Positions 1 through 7,097 of a DNA stretch of 64,000 bases are shown piece by piece. Source of the stretch: an uncultured Desulfatiglans sp. (GTDB lineage: Bacteria; Desulfobacterota; DSM-4660; Desulfatiglandales; Desulfatiglandaceae). The DNA lies in contig LR026961.1 in the NCBI GenBank assembly GCA_900498135.1, positions 1,991,325-2,055,324 of the forward strand, in the 5' to 3' direction. The notes below the pieces were generated by a model that saw only the letters and a list, made by a program, of their open reading frames with translations, searched no databases and was not told the DNA's origin. Each line of letters opens with the position of its first letter. The stretch's first letter is position 1. A program made the translations under genes and the position numbers.

Positions 1-542
1 CGATACAGGGCCCCAAGCAGTTCGTCGGCGCTCAAAGGCGCCTGGACCTTGCCCGGGTCGTAGTCCAGCATCAAGACGCCCTCGGCGGCCCGAAACCTGA
101 AATGGTCTCGGCTCCTCGAAACGAGGGGCGGACCCCCGTTCTTTTTCACTCGGGCCAGTTCGGCGGCCGTCAGGACGCGGGCTCTTTGGTGCTCGCAAAC
201 GCCATATACCAACGCTTGCGCCGGGTTCAGGCGGCCAAGCAACCCGGCCAGTTCCTCGACGTTCTGCAGTTTCAAGCGCTCTGCGGTTCCTTCAACCAGC
301 TGCCCGCCTGGTAGCTTCGTCAAGGTTCCGTCCACAAGCTCAAAGGCCTTAGATAAACGGGCAGGGCGGGTAGAGCTTACAAGCGTAAGCATCGCGGGTC
401 GAAGGACCGCGAGATTTTTTCCTTGACGCCCGATTGCGGGTGTTGCATCCTGAATATTAGGGAGTGAATAGTAGTTTGGGCCCCCGGGGATGGTGCCAGC
501 CACCTCGGGGTTGCCTTTTCTAGGTTCGTTCTGCACGTTCAT
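1..542 (-). CDS. Putative mobile-element replication protein (primase-like), N-terminal 180 residues, cut by window edge
   Basis: The reading frame is open from an ATG at 542 to the left edge, so the C-terminus is missing. The start is chosen because GGAGG lies 6 nt upstream. Near residues 156-162 the segment VLMLDYD fits the hhhDhD metal-binding motif of archaeo-eukaryotic-type primases, and the length before it suits the N-terminal part of element-encoded primase/helicase proteins. The gene overlaps the 3' end of the upstream small gene by 23 nt and is the last visible gene of a minus-strand operon with XRE and excisionase-like proteins. The replication role is inferred from one motif plus context; another phage or ICE protein family is possible. 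Confidence 0.55.
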   Translation of the reverse strand, partial: MNVQNEPRKGNPEVAGTIPGGPNYYSLPNIQDATPAIGRQGKNLAVLRPAMLTLVSSTRPARLSKAFELVDGTLTKLPGGQLVEGTAERLKLQNVEELAGLLGRLNPAQALVYGVCEHQRARVLTAAELARVKKNGGPPLVSRSRDHFRFRAAEGVLMLDYDPGKVQAPLSADELLGALY

Positions 543-720
543 CTTGATCCTCCGTCCCTGTCTTGGGCTGACTCAAGGTTGTCGATTTCATCGCGTCCCA
601 CGCCCGCCTGAGTTCCGGCGGTGGACGTCTTCGGACTCGCCGCCTTGGCCCGAGACCTTGTCGAGCCTCGGCCGCAGCGAGATCCATCGTTGCCTGATAT
701 TCAGAGCGTGTCAGTGTCAT
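520..720 (-). CDS. Small hypothetical protein of mobile element (66 aa)
   Basis: This is a 66-residue Arg-rich product with a polar N-terminus and a run of RRRVRRRPPP in the middle. Its ATG overlaps the stop of the upstream excisionase-like gene by 4 nt (ATGA), which points to translational coupling, and the following primase-like gene starts inside its 3' end. I do not recognise a family. The basic, proline-containing middle could bind nucleic acid, but that is a guess. Support for it being real is the tight operon packing. Confidence 0.5.
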   Translation of the reverse strand: MTLTRSEYQATMDLAAAEARQGLGPRRRVRRRPPPELRRAWDAMKSTTLSQPKTGTEDQDERAERT

Positions 721-938
721 AGCCCCTCCATCATCTTTCGTACGATTTGATCTGCTTCATCACTAGTGATGCTGAATTGCTCAAGGAACCCGTCGATCCA
801 CTCTTTTTTTACGAGAACCGTTCCTGAGGGCAAACGTGAGTGTTTGAGCCCGCGCTGCAACCATTTCCGTACTGTACGCGGTGATGCGTCGACGTATTCA
901 GCTACCGATCCAAGCTTCATCCATTCATGTTCACTCAT
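717..938 (-). CDS. Excisionase/MerR-like helix-turn-helix protein
   Basis: A 73-residue protein with the layout of HTH_17/excisionase domains: an aromatic-Leu start to the helix, then a turn and a recognition helix around ASPRTVRKWLQRGL, followed by a wing-like basic strand (LPSGTVLVKKEWID). Proteins of this type either act as recombination directionality factors or as small repressors in phages and ICEs. The ATG at 938 with an AGGGGG upstream is preferred; an in-frame TTG at 956 would add six residues. It lies between the XRE gene and a small coupled gene, so it probably takes part in control or excision of the element. Confidence 0.65.
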   Translation of the reverse strand: MSEHEWMKLGSVAEYVDASPRTVRKWLQRGLKHSRLPSGTVLVKKEWIDGFLEQFSITSDEADQIVRKMMEGL

Positions 939-946
939 GGTGCCCC

Positions 947-1156
947 CTATCCCCAAAGGTCTTCAACGGTCGTCCTTAGTTTCCGCGCCCAGTATGCTTT
1001 CTCCGCTGCATCCGGCACGCGGTGCCCGTTGAGCGTATCGGCGATTGTTGTGGTGCTGAGCCCAGTCTCACGCGAAAATTCCCTATAGGTTCCATAGTGA
1101 AGTTTGACTAATGATTTACGCTTCCGTATGAGTTCCTGCTGACGTGATGTCTGCAT
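947..1156 (-). CDS. XRE/Cro-type small DNA-binding protein
   Basis: A 69-residue protein whose middle (EFSRETGLSTTTIADTLNGHR) reads as a Cro/C1-type helix-turn-helix with a second helix typical of XRE repressors. AGGAGG 7 nt before the ATG is a strong ribosome site. It is first in the minus-strand operon 1156-1, just upstream of an excisionase-like gene. By analogy with temperate phages and ICEs it may be the regulator that sets transcription of the element. The specific operator is not identified. Confidence 0.65.
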   Translation of the reverse strand: MQTSRQQELIRKRKSLVKLHYGTYREFSRETGLSTTTIADTLNGHRVPDAAEKAYWARKLRTTVEDLWG

Positions 1157-1367
1157 GTGTTCCTCCTTGAGGGTTAATATTTGATAGATTTCACCAAAAT
1201 CTCACCAGTCCGCTCCCCCCTTTCTGCGGACATCCGTGCGGCTGTTGGAAATTCGTCGTTAGTGACCGCGAAAAAAAATGCTGTACGCCCGAAGACGTTG
1301 GCGGGTTGTGCGGCTTTGACACCTTAGTCGAGAGGTCGCCACCGTGCGGCCTCTTGCATTTGTTTGA

Positions 1368-1394
1368 ATTATACACCCTGAAAAAATAAACCAA
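1368..1394 (-). promoter_or_regulatory. Candidate promoter for the element operon
   Basis: On the minus strand a perfect TATAAT (1373-1368) follows TTGGTT (1394-1389) with a short 15-nt spacer. It lies about 210 nt upstream of the XRE start codon, leaving a long leader. The spacer is suboptimal, so this is tentative. The rest of the AT-rich gap 1157-1765 holds no convincing gene; reading frames in it look like noise. Confidence 0.3.
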
Positions 1395-1431
1395 GTAACG
1401 CCCTAATATTTGTAGTGCTTGTGCATCCCCA

Positions 1432-1464
1432 CAAAAAAAGCCCGTGCAATGTCTGCTCGGGCTT
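1432..1464 (-). terminator. Rho-independent terminator, minus strand
   Basis: The stem AAGCCCGAGCA / TGCACGGGCTT (1464-1438, minus reading) is followed by a run of seven Ts. It would stop minus-strand transcripts coming from the sigma-like gene before they reach the XRE operon. A second, smaller hairpin (CCCCTA / TAGGGG) followed by Ts lies at about 1506-1526 on the plus strand. Confidence 0.65.
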
Positions 1465-1765
1465 ATTGAATCTTCGTCGGTCTTACGGTGCAAAAAAAAA
1501 CTTCTCCCCTACCATTAGGGGTTTTTGCAACCAAAATATGCCCTTTGCTATACGATGTATTACGGCTTCCTGTAACGAAGACATTGTTATTATTGTGATT
1601 TCGTTTTGCGATATTTTTTGAAAAAAAATAAAATGGGGTTTGGCTTCTCAATGCTTATCAATTTTTCATACTATTATATAGTTAGTTTTGATCTTTATAG
1701 ATCGCACTCACTGATAACAGGCCGCGTCCCTTGGCTTCGACGGAAGCACGTCAGACCACGCAAAT

Positions 1766-1795
1766 AAAAAAGCTCCAGGCATTTCGTCTGAAGCT
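1766..1795 (-). terminator. Terminator of the sigma-like gene
   Basis: On the minus strand AGCTTCAG pairs with CTGGAGCT (one G-T pair) around a short loop and is followed by TTTTTT. It lies about 50 nt downstream of the stop codon of the sigma-like regulator at 1844, the expected place for its terminator. Confidence 0.6.
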
Positions 1796-1843
1796 CGGAA
1801 AGGATCTCGCATCGGGCGGGTCGAGACATTTTTCCCCTTCTAC

Positions 1844-2248
1844 CTATGTGGATTTTAGCAGTATTTTCCTGATCTTTTTCTTTGCACCATCGACTCTATA
1901 CGCAACAGCACGCTGAGTTATCGTAAGTATTTCAGCTATTTCCTCTTGTGACTTTTTTTCGTAATAGTACAAAAGCAAAACCTCGGTTTGCCGCTCCGTG
2001 AGATGATAGCGCTTGAGCAGTGTTTTCCATTGCCTGCGCTCCAGAGGGCTGTCAGCCATCTCTGCCATGGTGAGGGCGGCGTGTGAGGCGACGTAGTCCA
2101 GCCGGCGGGGATCGACAAAGGTGATGGTGCGCCCCCATTCAACACGATCCTGGTCGGCATACTGCTCGGCTCTATCGCACAGCTTCGAGCATGTTCCCTT
2201 ATGCGGGCATCTGGCGCACAGTCCCGCTTGCTTTTGAATGGTGGTCAA
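1844..2248 (-). CDS. Sigma-70 region 4-like regulator with an N-terminal cysteine cluster
   Basis: A 134-residue protein in two parts. Residues ~10-25 contain a compact CxxC-x5-C-x3-C cluster (CARC, TC, LC) that could bind zinc or an Fe-S centre. Residues ~85-134 read as a sigma region 4 / LuxR-like helix-turn-helix (LTERQTEVLLLYYYEKKSQEEIAEIL then TQRAVAYRV), as in ECF sigma factors and phage late-gene activators. There is no region 2, so it cannot be a complete sigma factor. The TTG start at 2248 is preferred since GAGGGGAG lies just upstream; another TTG seven codons earlier is possible. It stands alone on the element, between its own terminator and an upstream bidirectional terminator. 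Its target is unknown. Confidence 0.6.
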   Translation of the reverse strand: MTTIQKQAGLCARCPHKGTCSKLCDRAEQYADQDRVEWGRTITFVDPRRLDYVASHAALTMAEMADSPLERRQWKTLLKRYHLTERQTEVLLLYYYEKKSQEEIAEILTITQRAVAYRVDGAKKKIRKILLKST

Positions 2249-2393
2249 CTTATACTCCCCTCTTGGCAAGATCAGGCCGAGCCTTTACGAGACGGTCGCC
2301 TCTAGCCACAGCCCACAGGTTGACGTTCGCGGCGGCGGCTTTGGCTTGCTTCCCAGGTTCCTGCCTCGGCGGTATAGAAGGTGTAGGGATGAA

Positions 2394-2426
2394 AAAGCCC
2401 CTGATCTGATCCTACTCAGGGGCTTT
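2394..2426 (+). terminator. Bidirectional terminator hairpin
   Basis: AAAGCCCCTGA pairs with TCAGGGGCTTT across a 10-nt loop, with A and T runs on both sides, so it can work on either strand. It sits upstream of the sigma-like gene and close to the right end of the element. The segment 2249-2530 has no other recognisable feature. Confidence 0.6.
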
Positions 2427-2530
2427 GCAAAGCATGGAAATCGGTTGCGGATAGGTTGCAGAATGGGGAAATTTTCCATCAACTATGAAGAGACCAGATC
2501 GAGTTATTTCAATAGCTTATGTCATACTAG

Positions 2531-2552
2531 GGCAATCCCGCCTTCGGCACCA
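2531..2552 (+). other. tRNA 3'-end fragment: likely attachment site (attR) of the mobile element
   Basis: The sequence GCAATCCCGC followed by CTTCGGC, A and CCA is the end of a tRNA: T-loop remainder, T-stem strand, seven-base acceptor strand, discriminator and CCA. The acceptor strand would pair with GCCGAAG, the usual start of bacterial tRNA-Leu. There is no tRNA body upstream. This is the pattern left when an element integrates into the 3' end of a tRNA gene: the intact gene should be far left, beyond the window, in the same orientation. A terminator follows at once. Confidence 0.6.
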
Positions 2553-2566
2553 TAGCATTGAAATGA

Positions 2567-2595
2567 GGCGCAATCTCAATAGGTTGCGCCTTTTG
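2567..2595 (+). terminator. Terminator of the original tRNA transcription unit
   Basis: GGCGCAA and TTGCGCC pair around a 10-nt loop and are followed by TTTT. It begins 14 nt after the tRNA CCA end, so it is most simply read as the old terminator of the tRNA gene into which the element inserted. Confidence 0.7.
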
Positions 2596-2601
2596 CTTTT
2601 G

Positions 2602-2705
2602 GGCGCCTGGCAGGGCGCACTGACTTGGAGGTGAAAGTCCTCCGTGGTACGGAACCGTATCCCCGTAGGTGTGGGAGGACGGGGGGCAACCCCGCCTCCG
2701 ACCCG
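2602..2705 (+). other. Possible group II intron RNA relic
   Basis: The run TGGAGGTGAAAGTCCTCC, followed by a GGTACGG block and a GGGGGCAACCCCGCC hairpin, resembles the structured RNA of proteobacterial group II introns, where GGTGAAAGTCC is frequent. No reverse transcriptase gene and no complete domain V are visible. It lies right after the tRNA terminator. If the reading is correct, this is a decayed fragment; otherwise it is simply a GC-rich hairpin region. Confidence 0.3.
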
Positions 2706-2793
2706 GTTTGGGCGGTTGGGTGGGGGTTGCGTCCGGTCGCGTCTTGAACGGGTTGTCCGGCCGGTTCCCAGCTTTTCAAGGGTCCAACCTGCG

Positions 2794-3408
2794 TCACTGC
2801 TTCTTGATTTGGTTCAATCCATCTGCGAGTGCCCAGCCGATCATGGCAAGGCATTCCATGTCGAGATAGCTTTCGGCCCGCCTTTCGAAGAGGAGCGTGC
2901 ACTGAGCGGGGAAATCCTCGTCACGGTCGTTGAAAAGCATCAGGAGGGGGATCTTGGGGAGAGCGTCGAATCTCAGGGCGATATCGCTCGCTATCCCGAT
3001 GTCGACAGGGCGTCCGGTGAGACTTCCCGCTGCGCCTTCGAGTTCCGGGAGGCGGCCGGCGAACAGGGCGGCGATCGGGTTTTCGGCATTGGTCCTGAAA
3101 CCGCCTACAAACGGGGCGGCGTCCTTGAAATCCTTATAGGTGACCCATTCCGAGCCGATCGGTTCTTCCTGTGGGCAAAGCAGGAGATATTGGCAGAGGA
3201 TCACACTGACAAGGTGGCGTGGTCGATGACCGAAGGGGTCGGTGATGCCTTTGGACGAGACGCGGTAAACGCCTCCAAAAAAGGGAATGCGGATAACGCC
3301 TTCCGCAGCGTCAATGCCGAGCCTCTTTTTGGCCTTTTCGAGATCCATGGACGAGATGCCGGCCAGGTACGTGCGATAGATCTTGTCGAAAATATCGGAT
3401 TCTGCCAT
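2794..3408 (-). CDS. DUF3786 family protein
   Basis: A 204-residue soluble protein that I recognise as the DUF3786 type common in sulfate-reducing and related Desulfobacterota. Seen features are a conserved GGVYRVSS / HLVSVILCQYLL region at residues ~45-75, the WVTYKDFKDAAPFVGGF block at ~88-105 and the LLMLFNDRDEDFPAQCTLLFERRAESYLDMECLAMIG C-terminal region. The function of the family is not established. It is the first chromosomal gene next to the integrated element. The start is the ATG at 3408; no strong ribosome site was seen. Confidence 0.75.
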   Translation of the reverse strand: MAESDIFDKIYRTYLAGISSMDLEKAKKRLGIDAAEGVIRIPFFGGVYRVSSKGITDPFGHRPRHLVSVILCQYLLLCPQEEPIGSEWVTYKDFKDAAPFVGGFRTNAENPIAALFAGRLPELEGAAGSLTGRPVDIGIASDIALRFDALPKIPLLMLFNDRDEDFPAQCTLLFERRAESYLDMECLAMIGWALADGLNQIKKQ

Positions 3409-3455
3409 GAGTGCGTTTCTTCTCTAAATGGGGGAGTGAACTCCTGTGAACCTTG

Positions 3456-3623
3456 TCATCCGAATGTCTGCAATACCCAAGGCCGGAGTTGATTCCATCT
3501 GAACCTTATTAAGTGATCAATGTTCTTCGGAAGATGTCCAGCGTTGAGGATCTGCTTCGCGGGTTCGAATGTATCCCTGCTGTAAACGAGAACATGAGTG
3601 TCAACGAAGACCTTCTCGGTCAT
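3456..3623 (-). pseudogene. VapC-type PIN-domain toxin fragment
   Basis: Starting with ATG at 3623, the frame gives MTEKVFVDTHVLVYSRDT, matching the first strand of PIN toxins where the Asp of FVDT(N/H)VLVY is a catalytic metal ligand. Homology ends after about 30 residues; the remaining 25 do not look like a PIN domain and the frame stops at 3456, while full VapC is about 130-140 residues. The other catalytic acids are therefore lost and it should be inactive. It overlaps the antitoxin remnant at its 5' end as in intact vapBC pairs. Confidence 0.7.
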
Positions 3624-3708
3624 GAAGGGCCTCACGGTCGGAGTAGGCGAGGTAATTACGGGCCCAACGGGCGACCTCTTCATCAAGCCTGATCGTGACA
3701 TTTTTCAT
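3601..3708 (-). pseudogene. VapB/CopG-like antitoxin fragment
   Basis: A 35-codon frame beginning MKNVTIRLDEEVARWARN matches the N-terminal ribbon-helix-helix strand and helix of VapB/CopG antitoxins that pair with PIN toxins (usual length 70-85). After residue ~18 the sequence jumps to material that lies just before the toxin start, as expected from an internal deletion. It overlaps the VapC start out of frame, a normal arrangement for the intact operon. Confidence 0.65.
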
Positions 3709-3801
3709 GGTAAAATAATAGTGCAGCACGGAAATCGTGTCCATTGATATCATGGGCTGAACACTGTTTTCCTGCAAGTGAGTTCAGTGCGGAGGAATAG
3801 G

Positions 3802-4557
3802 GTGGTTGAAGATTTTGCTGAGACAGAGGTTGCCCGTTATGGGCGGCAGTTGATCATGCCGGAGATCGGCCGTAAAGGCCAGGAGCGTCTTTCGCGCAGC
3901 CGCGTTTTGATCGGCGGGGTCGGGGGGCTGGGTTCGATCCTCGCCTATCAGATGGCGGCCTGCGGGGTCGGTTCGCTGCGGATCGTGGATCGCGACTGCG
4001 TGGAAATGAGTAACCTGAACCGGCAGTTGATCCACACCACGGCTGACATAGGCAGGCCCAAGGTGCTCTCAGCTGAGGAGAAACTTCGGGCGCTCAACCC
4101 CCACTGCCGGATCGAAGCTGTCCAGGCAGAGATCCATGTCGAAAGCGCTGCCAGGCTTGCCGATGGCTGCGACATCCTTTTGGACGGCACGGACAACCTC
4201 GCGGCCCGCAAGGCGTTGAATCGGGCTGCCGTGCAGGCAGGGATTCCTTTCGTCTACGGCGGGGTGGAGGGCTTCGGCGGCATGCTCTCGAGTTTCATTC
4301 CAGGAGAGGGCCCCTGCCTCGAGTGCCTCTTTCCCAGGGAAGACCGCCCGAGCGGACGAACGATCGGGGTCCTGGGAGCGGTCCCCGGGGTGATCGGTTC
4401 GCTGCAGAGCATCGAGGCGGTCAAGATTCTGCTGGGGCTCGACGGGATTTTGCAGGAAAGGCTTTTGATCTTCGACGGCAGGAATCTCTCGTTCCGGGAG
4501 ATCGAAGTCAAGAGGAATCCGGCCTGCGCTGTGTGCGGAGGGTGTTCGGACCATTAG
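3802..4557 (+). CDS. ThiF/MoeB/HesA-family adenylyltransferase (E1-like)
   Basis: A 251-residue E1-like enzyme that would activate the C-terminal Gly-Gly of a ubiquitin-fold sulfur carrier (ThiS or MoaD) as an acyl-adenylate. Seen are the ATP-binding loop GGVGGLGS at residues ~40-47, the DRDCVEMSNLNRQLIH block typical of the family, DGTDNLAAR, and zinc cysteines as CLECLF and CAVCGGC near the end. The GTG at 3802 is preferred over an in-frame GTG at 3778, as GGAGG lies 6 nt upstream. A ThiS-like gene follows 435 bp downstream on the same strand and a MoaD-like gene lies beyond prfC, so these are candidate partners. Which pathway it serves (thiamine, molybdopterin or tungstopterin, other) cannot be read from here. 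Confidence 0.85.
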   Translation: MVEDFAETEVARYGRQLIMPEIGRKGQERLSRSRVLIGGVGGLGSILAYQMAACGVGSLRIVDRDCVEMSNLNRQLIHTTADIGRPKVLSAEEKLRALNPHCRIEAVQAEIHVESAARLADGCDILLDGTDNLAARKALNRAAVQAGIPFVYGGVEGFGGMLSSFIPGEGPCLECLFPREDRPSGRTIGVLGAVPGVIGSLQSIEAVKILLGLDGILQERLLIFDGRNLSFREIEVKRNPACAVCGGCSDH

Positions 4558-4670
4558 GAACAATCCGCTTCGAGACGTAGCCGGCTTTCGCGGCGTAGGA
4601 TCTGCCCCGTTCCGGCTCATAAATTCGGTGTTTTGACGCCAGGTTGTGGTTCCAAAACAAGCGGGAGGAT

Positions 4671-4699
4671 GCGGCGCAACCCTTCAAGGGTTGCGCCGC
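4671..4699 (+). terminator. Strong hairpin after the ThiF-like gene
   Basis: GCGGCGCAACCC and GGGTTGCGCCGC form a perfect 12-bp stem with a 5-nt loop, 114 nt after the ThiF-like stop. There is no proper T-run behind it, so it could be a terminator of reduced efficiency or an RNA-stabilising hairpin. Confidence 0.5.
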
Positions 4700-4771
4700 C
4701 TGCATTTCAGGTCGGGCCTCTAGATCTGCCTCTTTCGAAAAGATGGAACGGTTTTTGGATGATTTTCGGGT

Positions 4772-4799
4772 TTGAAAATACATATTGAAAGATTAGAAT
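4772..4799 (+). promoter_or_regulatory. Candidate promoter for the ThiS-like gene
   Basis: TTGAAA (4772-4777) and TAGAAT (4794-4799) are spaced by 16 nt in an AT-rich patch, about 195 nt upstream of the ThiS-like start. A second TATAAA lies just downstream at about 4808. The rest of the gap 4558-4992 contains the hairpin at 4671 and a repeat fragment at 4906. Confidence 0.4.
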
Positions 4800-4905
4800 A
4801 TAAGAATATAAAAGCACAGCGTATCGAAACATTCTTGGGCACGGGTCGTCGAAAAATGGGCGGATGCAAGGCTCACGAAATCGCGTGATGCGATGGCCTA
4901 TAAGT

Positions 4906-4929
4906 GCCAAAAGGAGCATTTCCGGATGG
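4906..4929. repeat. Fragment of the 220-bp inverted-end repeat
   Basis: GCCAAAAGGAGC followed by CATTTCCGGATGG matches the right end of the full copy at 21603-21822 including the complete 13-bp terminal repeat. Only this end is present. It lies in the leader of the ThiS-like gene. Confidence 0.55.
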
Positions 4930-4992
4930 AAGCTCAGTTATTGCGTCTGCGCTGTCCGAGCCGTCCGAATTTCGAAAGGAGAGGGTTCACGC

Positions 4993-5193
4993 ATGAAGAT
5001 CACCGTGAACGGGATGATGGAGCAGCTCCCGCAAGCGCTCGACATCCTTCAGCTGATTGAATACTTCAAGGAGGGGGACAAACACCTCATCGTGGAACAC
5101 AACGGCCGGTTCGTCTACCCGCAGGATTATGAGCATGTGCAGGTGGAGGACGGAGACCGGATCGAGTTCATCAACCCCAATTTCGGCGGCTGA
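4993..5193 (+). CDS. ThiS-like ubiquitin-fold sulfur carrier protein
   Basis: A 66-residue beta-grasp protein (MKITVNG start, VEDGDRIEFINPNFGG end). The C-terminal Gly-Gly is the group that ThiF-like enzymes adenylate and that is then converted to thiocarboxylate. Size and motif fit ThiS/MoaD carriers. AAGGAGAGG upstream selects the ATG at 4993. No thiazole synthase (thiG) or other thiamine gene is next to it, and the likely E1 partner lies 435 bp upstream, so its sulfur acceptor is open. It ends 14 nt from the convergent prfC. Confidence 0.8.
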   Translation: MKITVNGMMEQLPQALDILQLIEYFKEGDKHLIVEHNGRFVYPQDYEHVQVEDGDRIEFINPNFGG

Positions 5194-5207
5194 AAGAGGA
5201 CCGCGGA

Positions 5208-6827
5208 TCAGAGGTGCTCCCGGGTCTTCAGGAAGGTCACCTCCGGCCAGCGCTCGGCCACGAACTTGATTTCCCACTCGCCATCGGCCAGAAATGTCAG
5301 GTTGTCTCCCGTATCCCGTGCCAATTGCGCCCGGTTCGCCGTTTCGAAGGCCTTGAGCCGGACCTTGTCAGGGCAATCGATCCATCGGGCGGTGTTGTAA
5401 CCGATGGGCTCGTAGGCGGCGTCCACGCCGTACTCGGCCTTGAGGCGGGCGACCGTCACCTCGAACTGGAGCGCTCCGACCGCGCCGAGGATAAAATCGT
5501 TTGTGTCCAAGGGGCGGAACACCTGCACGGCGCCTTCTTCGGCCAGCTGGGTCAGCCCCTTTTGAAGTTGTTTGGCCTTGAGAGGGGACTTCAGGCGCAC
5601 CCGCCTGAAGTGCTCAGGCGCGAAATTGGGTATCCCCGTGTACTGAAGGGGTTCCTTTTCGGAGAAGGTGTCGCCGATCTTGATGGTGCCGTGATTGTGG
5701 ATGCCGATGATGTCCCCCGGCCATGCCTCCTCGACCAGGGCCCGGTCCTGAGCCATGAAGATGATCGGATTGGCGATCTGGATGTCCTTCCCGATCCGGT
5801 GATGGCGTGTGCGCATCCCGCGCTCGAAGCGGCCCGAGCAGACGCGCAGGAAGGCCAGGCGGTCCCGGTGGGCCGGGTCCATGTTCGCCTGGATCTTGAA
5901 GACGAATCCGGAGAACGCCTCTTCTTCGGGGTGGACGGTGCGGGTGGTTGTCGGGCGCGGCTGGGGTGCCGGGGCGATCTCAACGAAGGCGTCGAGCATC
6001 TCACGGACGCCGAAATTGTTGATGGCGCTGCCGAAAAAGACAGGTGTCTGGCTGCCCTTGAGGTATTCCTGCAGATCGAAGGGATCGGCCGCCCCCTCCA
6101 GAAGGGCTACGTCCTCACGGAGTTCTTCGGCCTGTGTACCAAGGACCTCATCGAGAAGCGGGTCGTTCAGATCGCGGATGGTGAGGATATCCTCAGAGAT
6201 CCTTTCCTCGCCAGGCTTGAAGAGGTTCAGTTCCTTGCGGTAAAGATTGTAGGTTCCTTTGAAACGCTTGCCCATGCCGATCGGCCATGAGAGCGGGGCG
6301 CACTCTATCTGCAGGTTTTCCTCGATGTCGGCCAGGATGTCGAGCGGCGCCATGCCCTGGCGGTCGAGCTTGTTGATGAAGGTGAGGATCGGGGTGTTGC
6401 GCATCCGGCAAACCTCCATCAGTTTACGCGTCTGCGTTTCGACTCCTTTGGCGCCGTCGATGACCATGACGGCGCTGTCCACCGCGGTGAGCACCCGGTA
6501 GGTGTCCTCTGAAAAGTCCTGGTGTCCGGGCGTATCGAGCAGATTGATCTCGTAATCGCGGTAATTGAATTTCATGACCGAAGTCGTCACCGAGATGCCG
6601 CGCTGCTGCTCGATGGCCATCCAGTCGCTGGTGGCGTGCCGGCTGGCTTTACGGGCCTTTACCGCCCCGGCCATGTTGATTGCGCCGCCAAAGAGCAGCA
6701 GTTTCTCGGTCAAGGTGGTCTTGCCGGCATCGGGGTGGCTGATGATGCCGAAGGTGCGCCTGCGTTGTATTTCCGTATGCAAAAGGGTGTTTTTCGACAC
6801 CCGGTAAGCGGCGTTGGCTGAATTCAT
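5208..6827 (-). CDS. prfC: Peptide chain release factor 3
   Basis: A 539-residue translational GTPase that recycles RF1/RF2 from the ribosome. The G1 loop SHPDAGKTT (residues ~30-38), switch [16 protein letters not shown] (~98-111) and NKLDR (~151-155) are intact. Signature stretches such as [26 protein letters not shown] and the C-terminal [22 protein letters not shown] are those of RF3 and not EF-G. Length matches the family (520-540). The ATG at 6827 is the natural start. The 270-bp gap upstream contains no gene but has an AT-rich end with TATAAT at 7055-7060, suitable for the divergent MoaD-like gene. Confidence 0.97.
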   Translation of the reverse strand: MNSANAAYRVSKNTLLHTEIQRRRTFGIISHPDAGKTTLTEKLLLFGGAINMAGAVKARKASRHATSDWMAIEQQRGISVTTSVMKFNYRDYEINLLDTPGHQDFSEDTYRVLTAVDSAVMVIDGAKGVETQTRKLMEVCRMRNTPILTFINKLDRQGMAPLDILADIEENLQIECAPLSWPIGMGKRFKGTYNLYRKELNLFKPGEERISEDILTIRDLNDPLLDEVLGTQAEELREDVALLEGAADPFDLQEYLKGSQTPVFFGSAINNFGVREMLDAFVEIAPAPQPRPTTTRTVHPEEEAFSGFVFKIQANMDPAHRDRLAFLRVCSGRFERGMRTRHHRIGKDIQIANPIIFMAQDRALVEEAWPGDIIGIHNHGTIKIGDTFSEKEPLQYTGIPNFAPEHFRRVRLKSPLKAKQLQKGLTQLAEEGAVQVFRPLDTNDFILGAVGALQFEVTVARLKAEYGVDAAYEPIGYNTARWIDCPDKVRLKAFETANRAQLARDTGDNLTFLADGEWEIKFVAERWPEVTFLKTREHL

Positions 6828-7097
6828 GGCACGGTCCCTTGATACGTCATGTTCGAATAGGTGGAGCAGGATTTTTTCGAGGCGGGAAGGCCCGCTCGAG
6901 CGGATCGTCGTCTTTTGGGAATCTTGGCGGACGGACGCCTTTGAAAAGAAATCAAGGCGGCGTCAATAAGGAGAGCAATCGCGCGAAACTCATGCAAGTT
7001 ATCCTGATCGTGGTAGGGTCGCAAAATTAAATAACTCTATATGATAATTCAAGTTATAATCACAGTCAAGCGTTAATCAATCTAAAAGGGGAACAAA

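Noticed and set aside
1191-1493. 100-residue minus-strand frame between the XRE gene and the terminator
   Set aside because: It runs through a terminator and a promoter candidate, lacks a ribosome site and does not look like a protein.
2391-2595. Possible CRISPR array from several hairpins
   Set aside because: The hairpins differ in sequence and have no regular spacing. No CRISPR array was seen anywhere in the window.
2644-3492. 282-residue plus-strand frame opposite the DUF3786 gene
   Set aside because: The DUF3786 pattern on the minus strand explains the openness.
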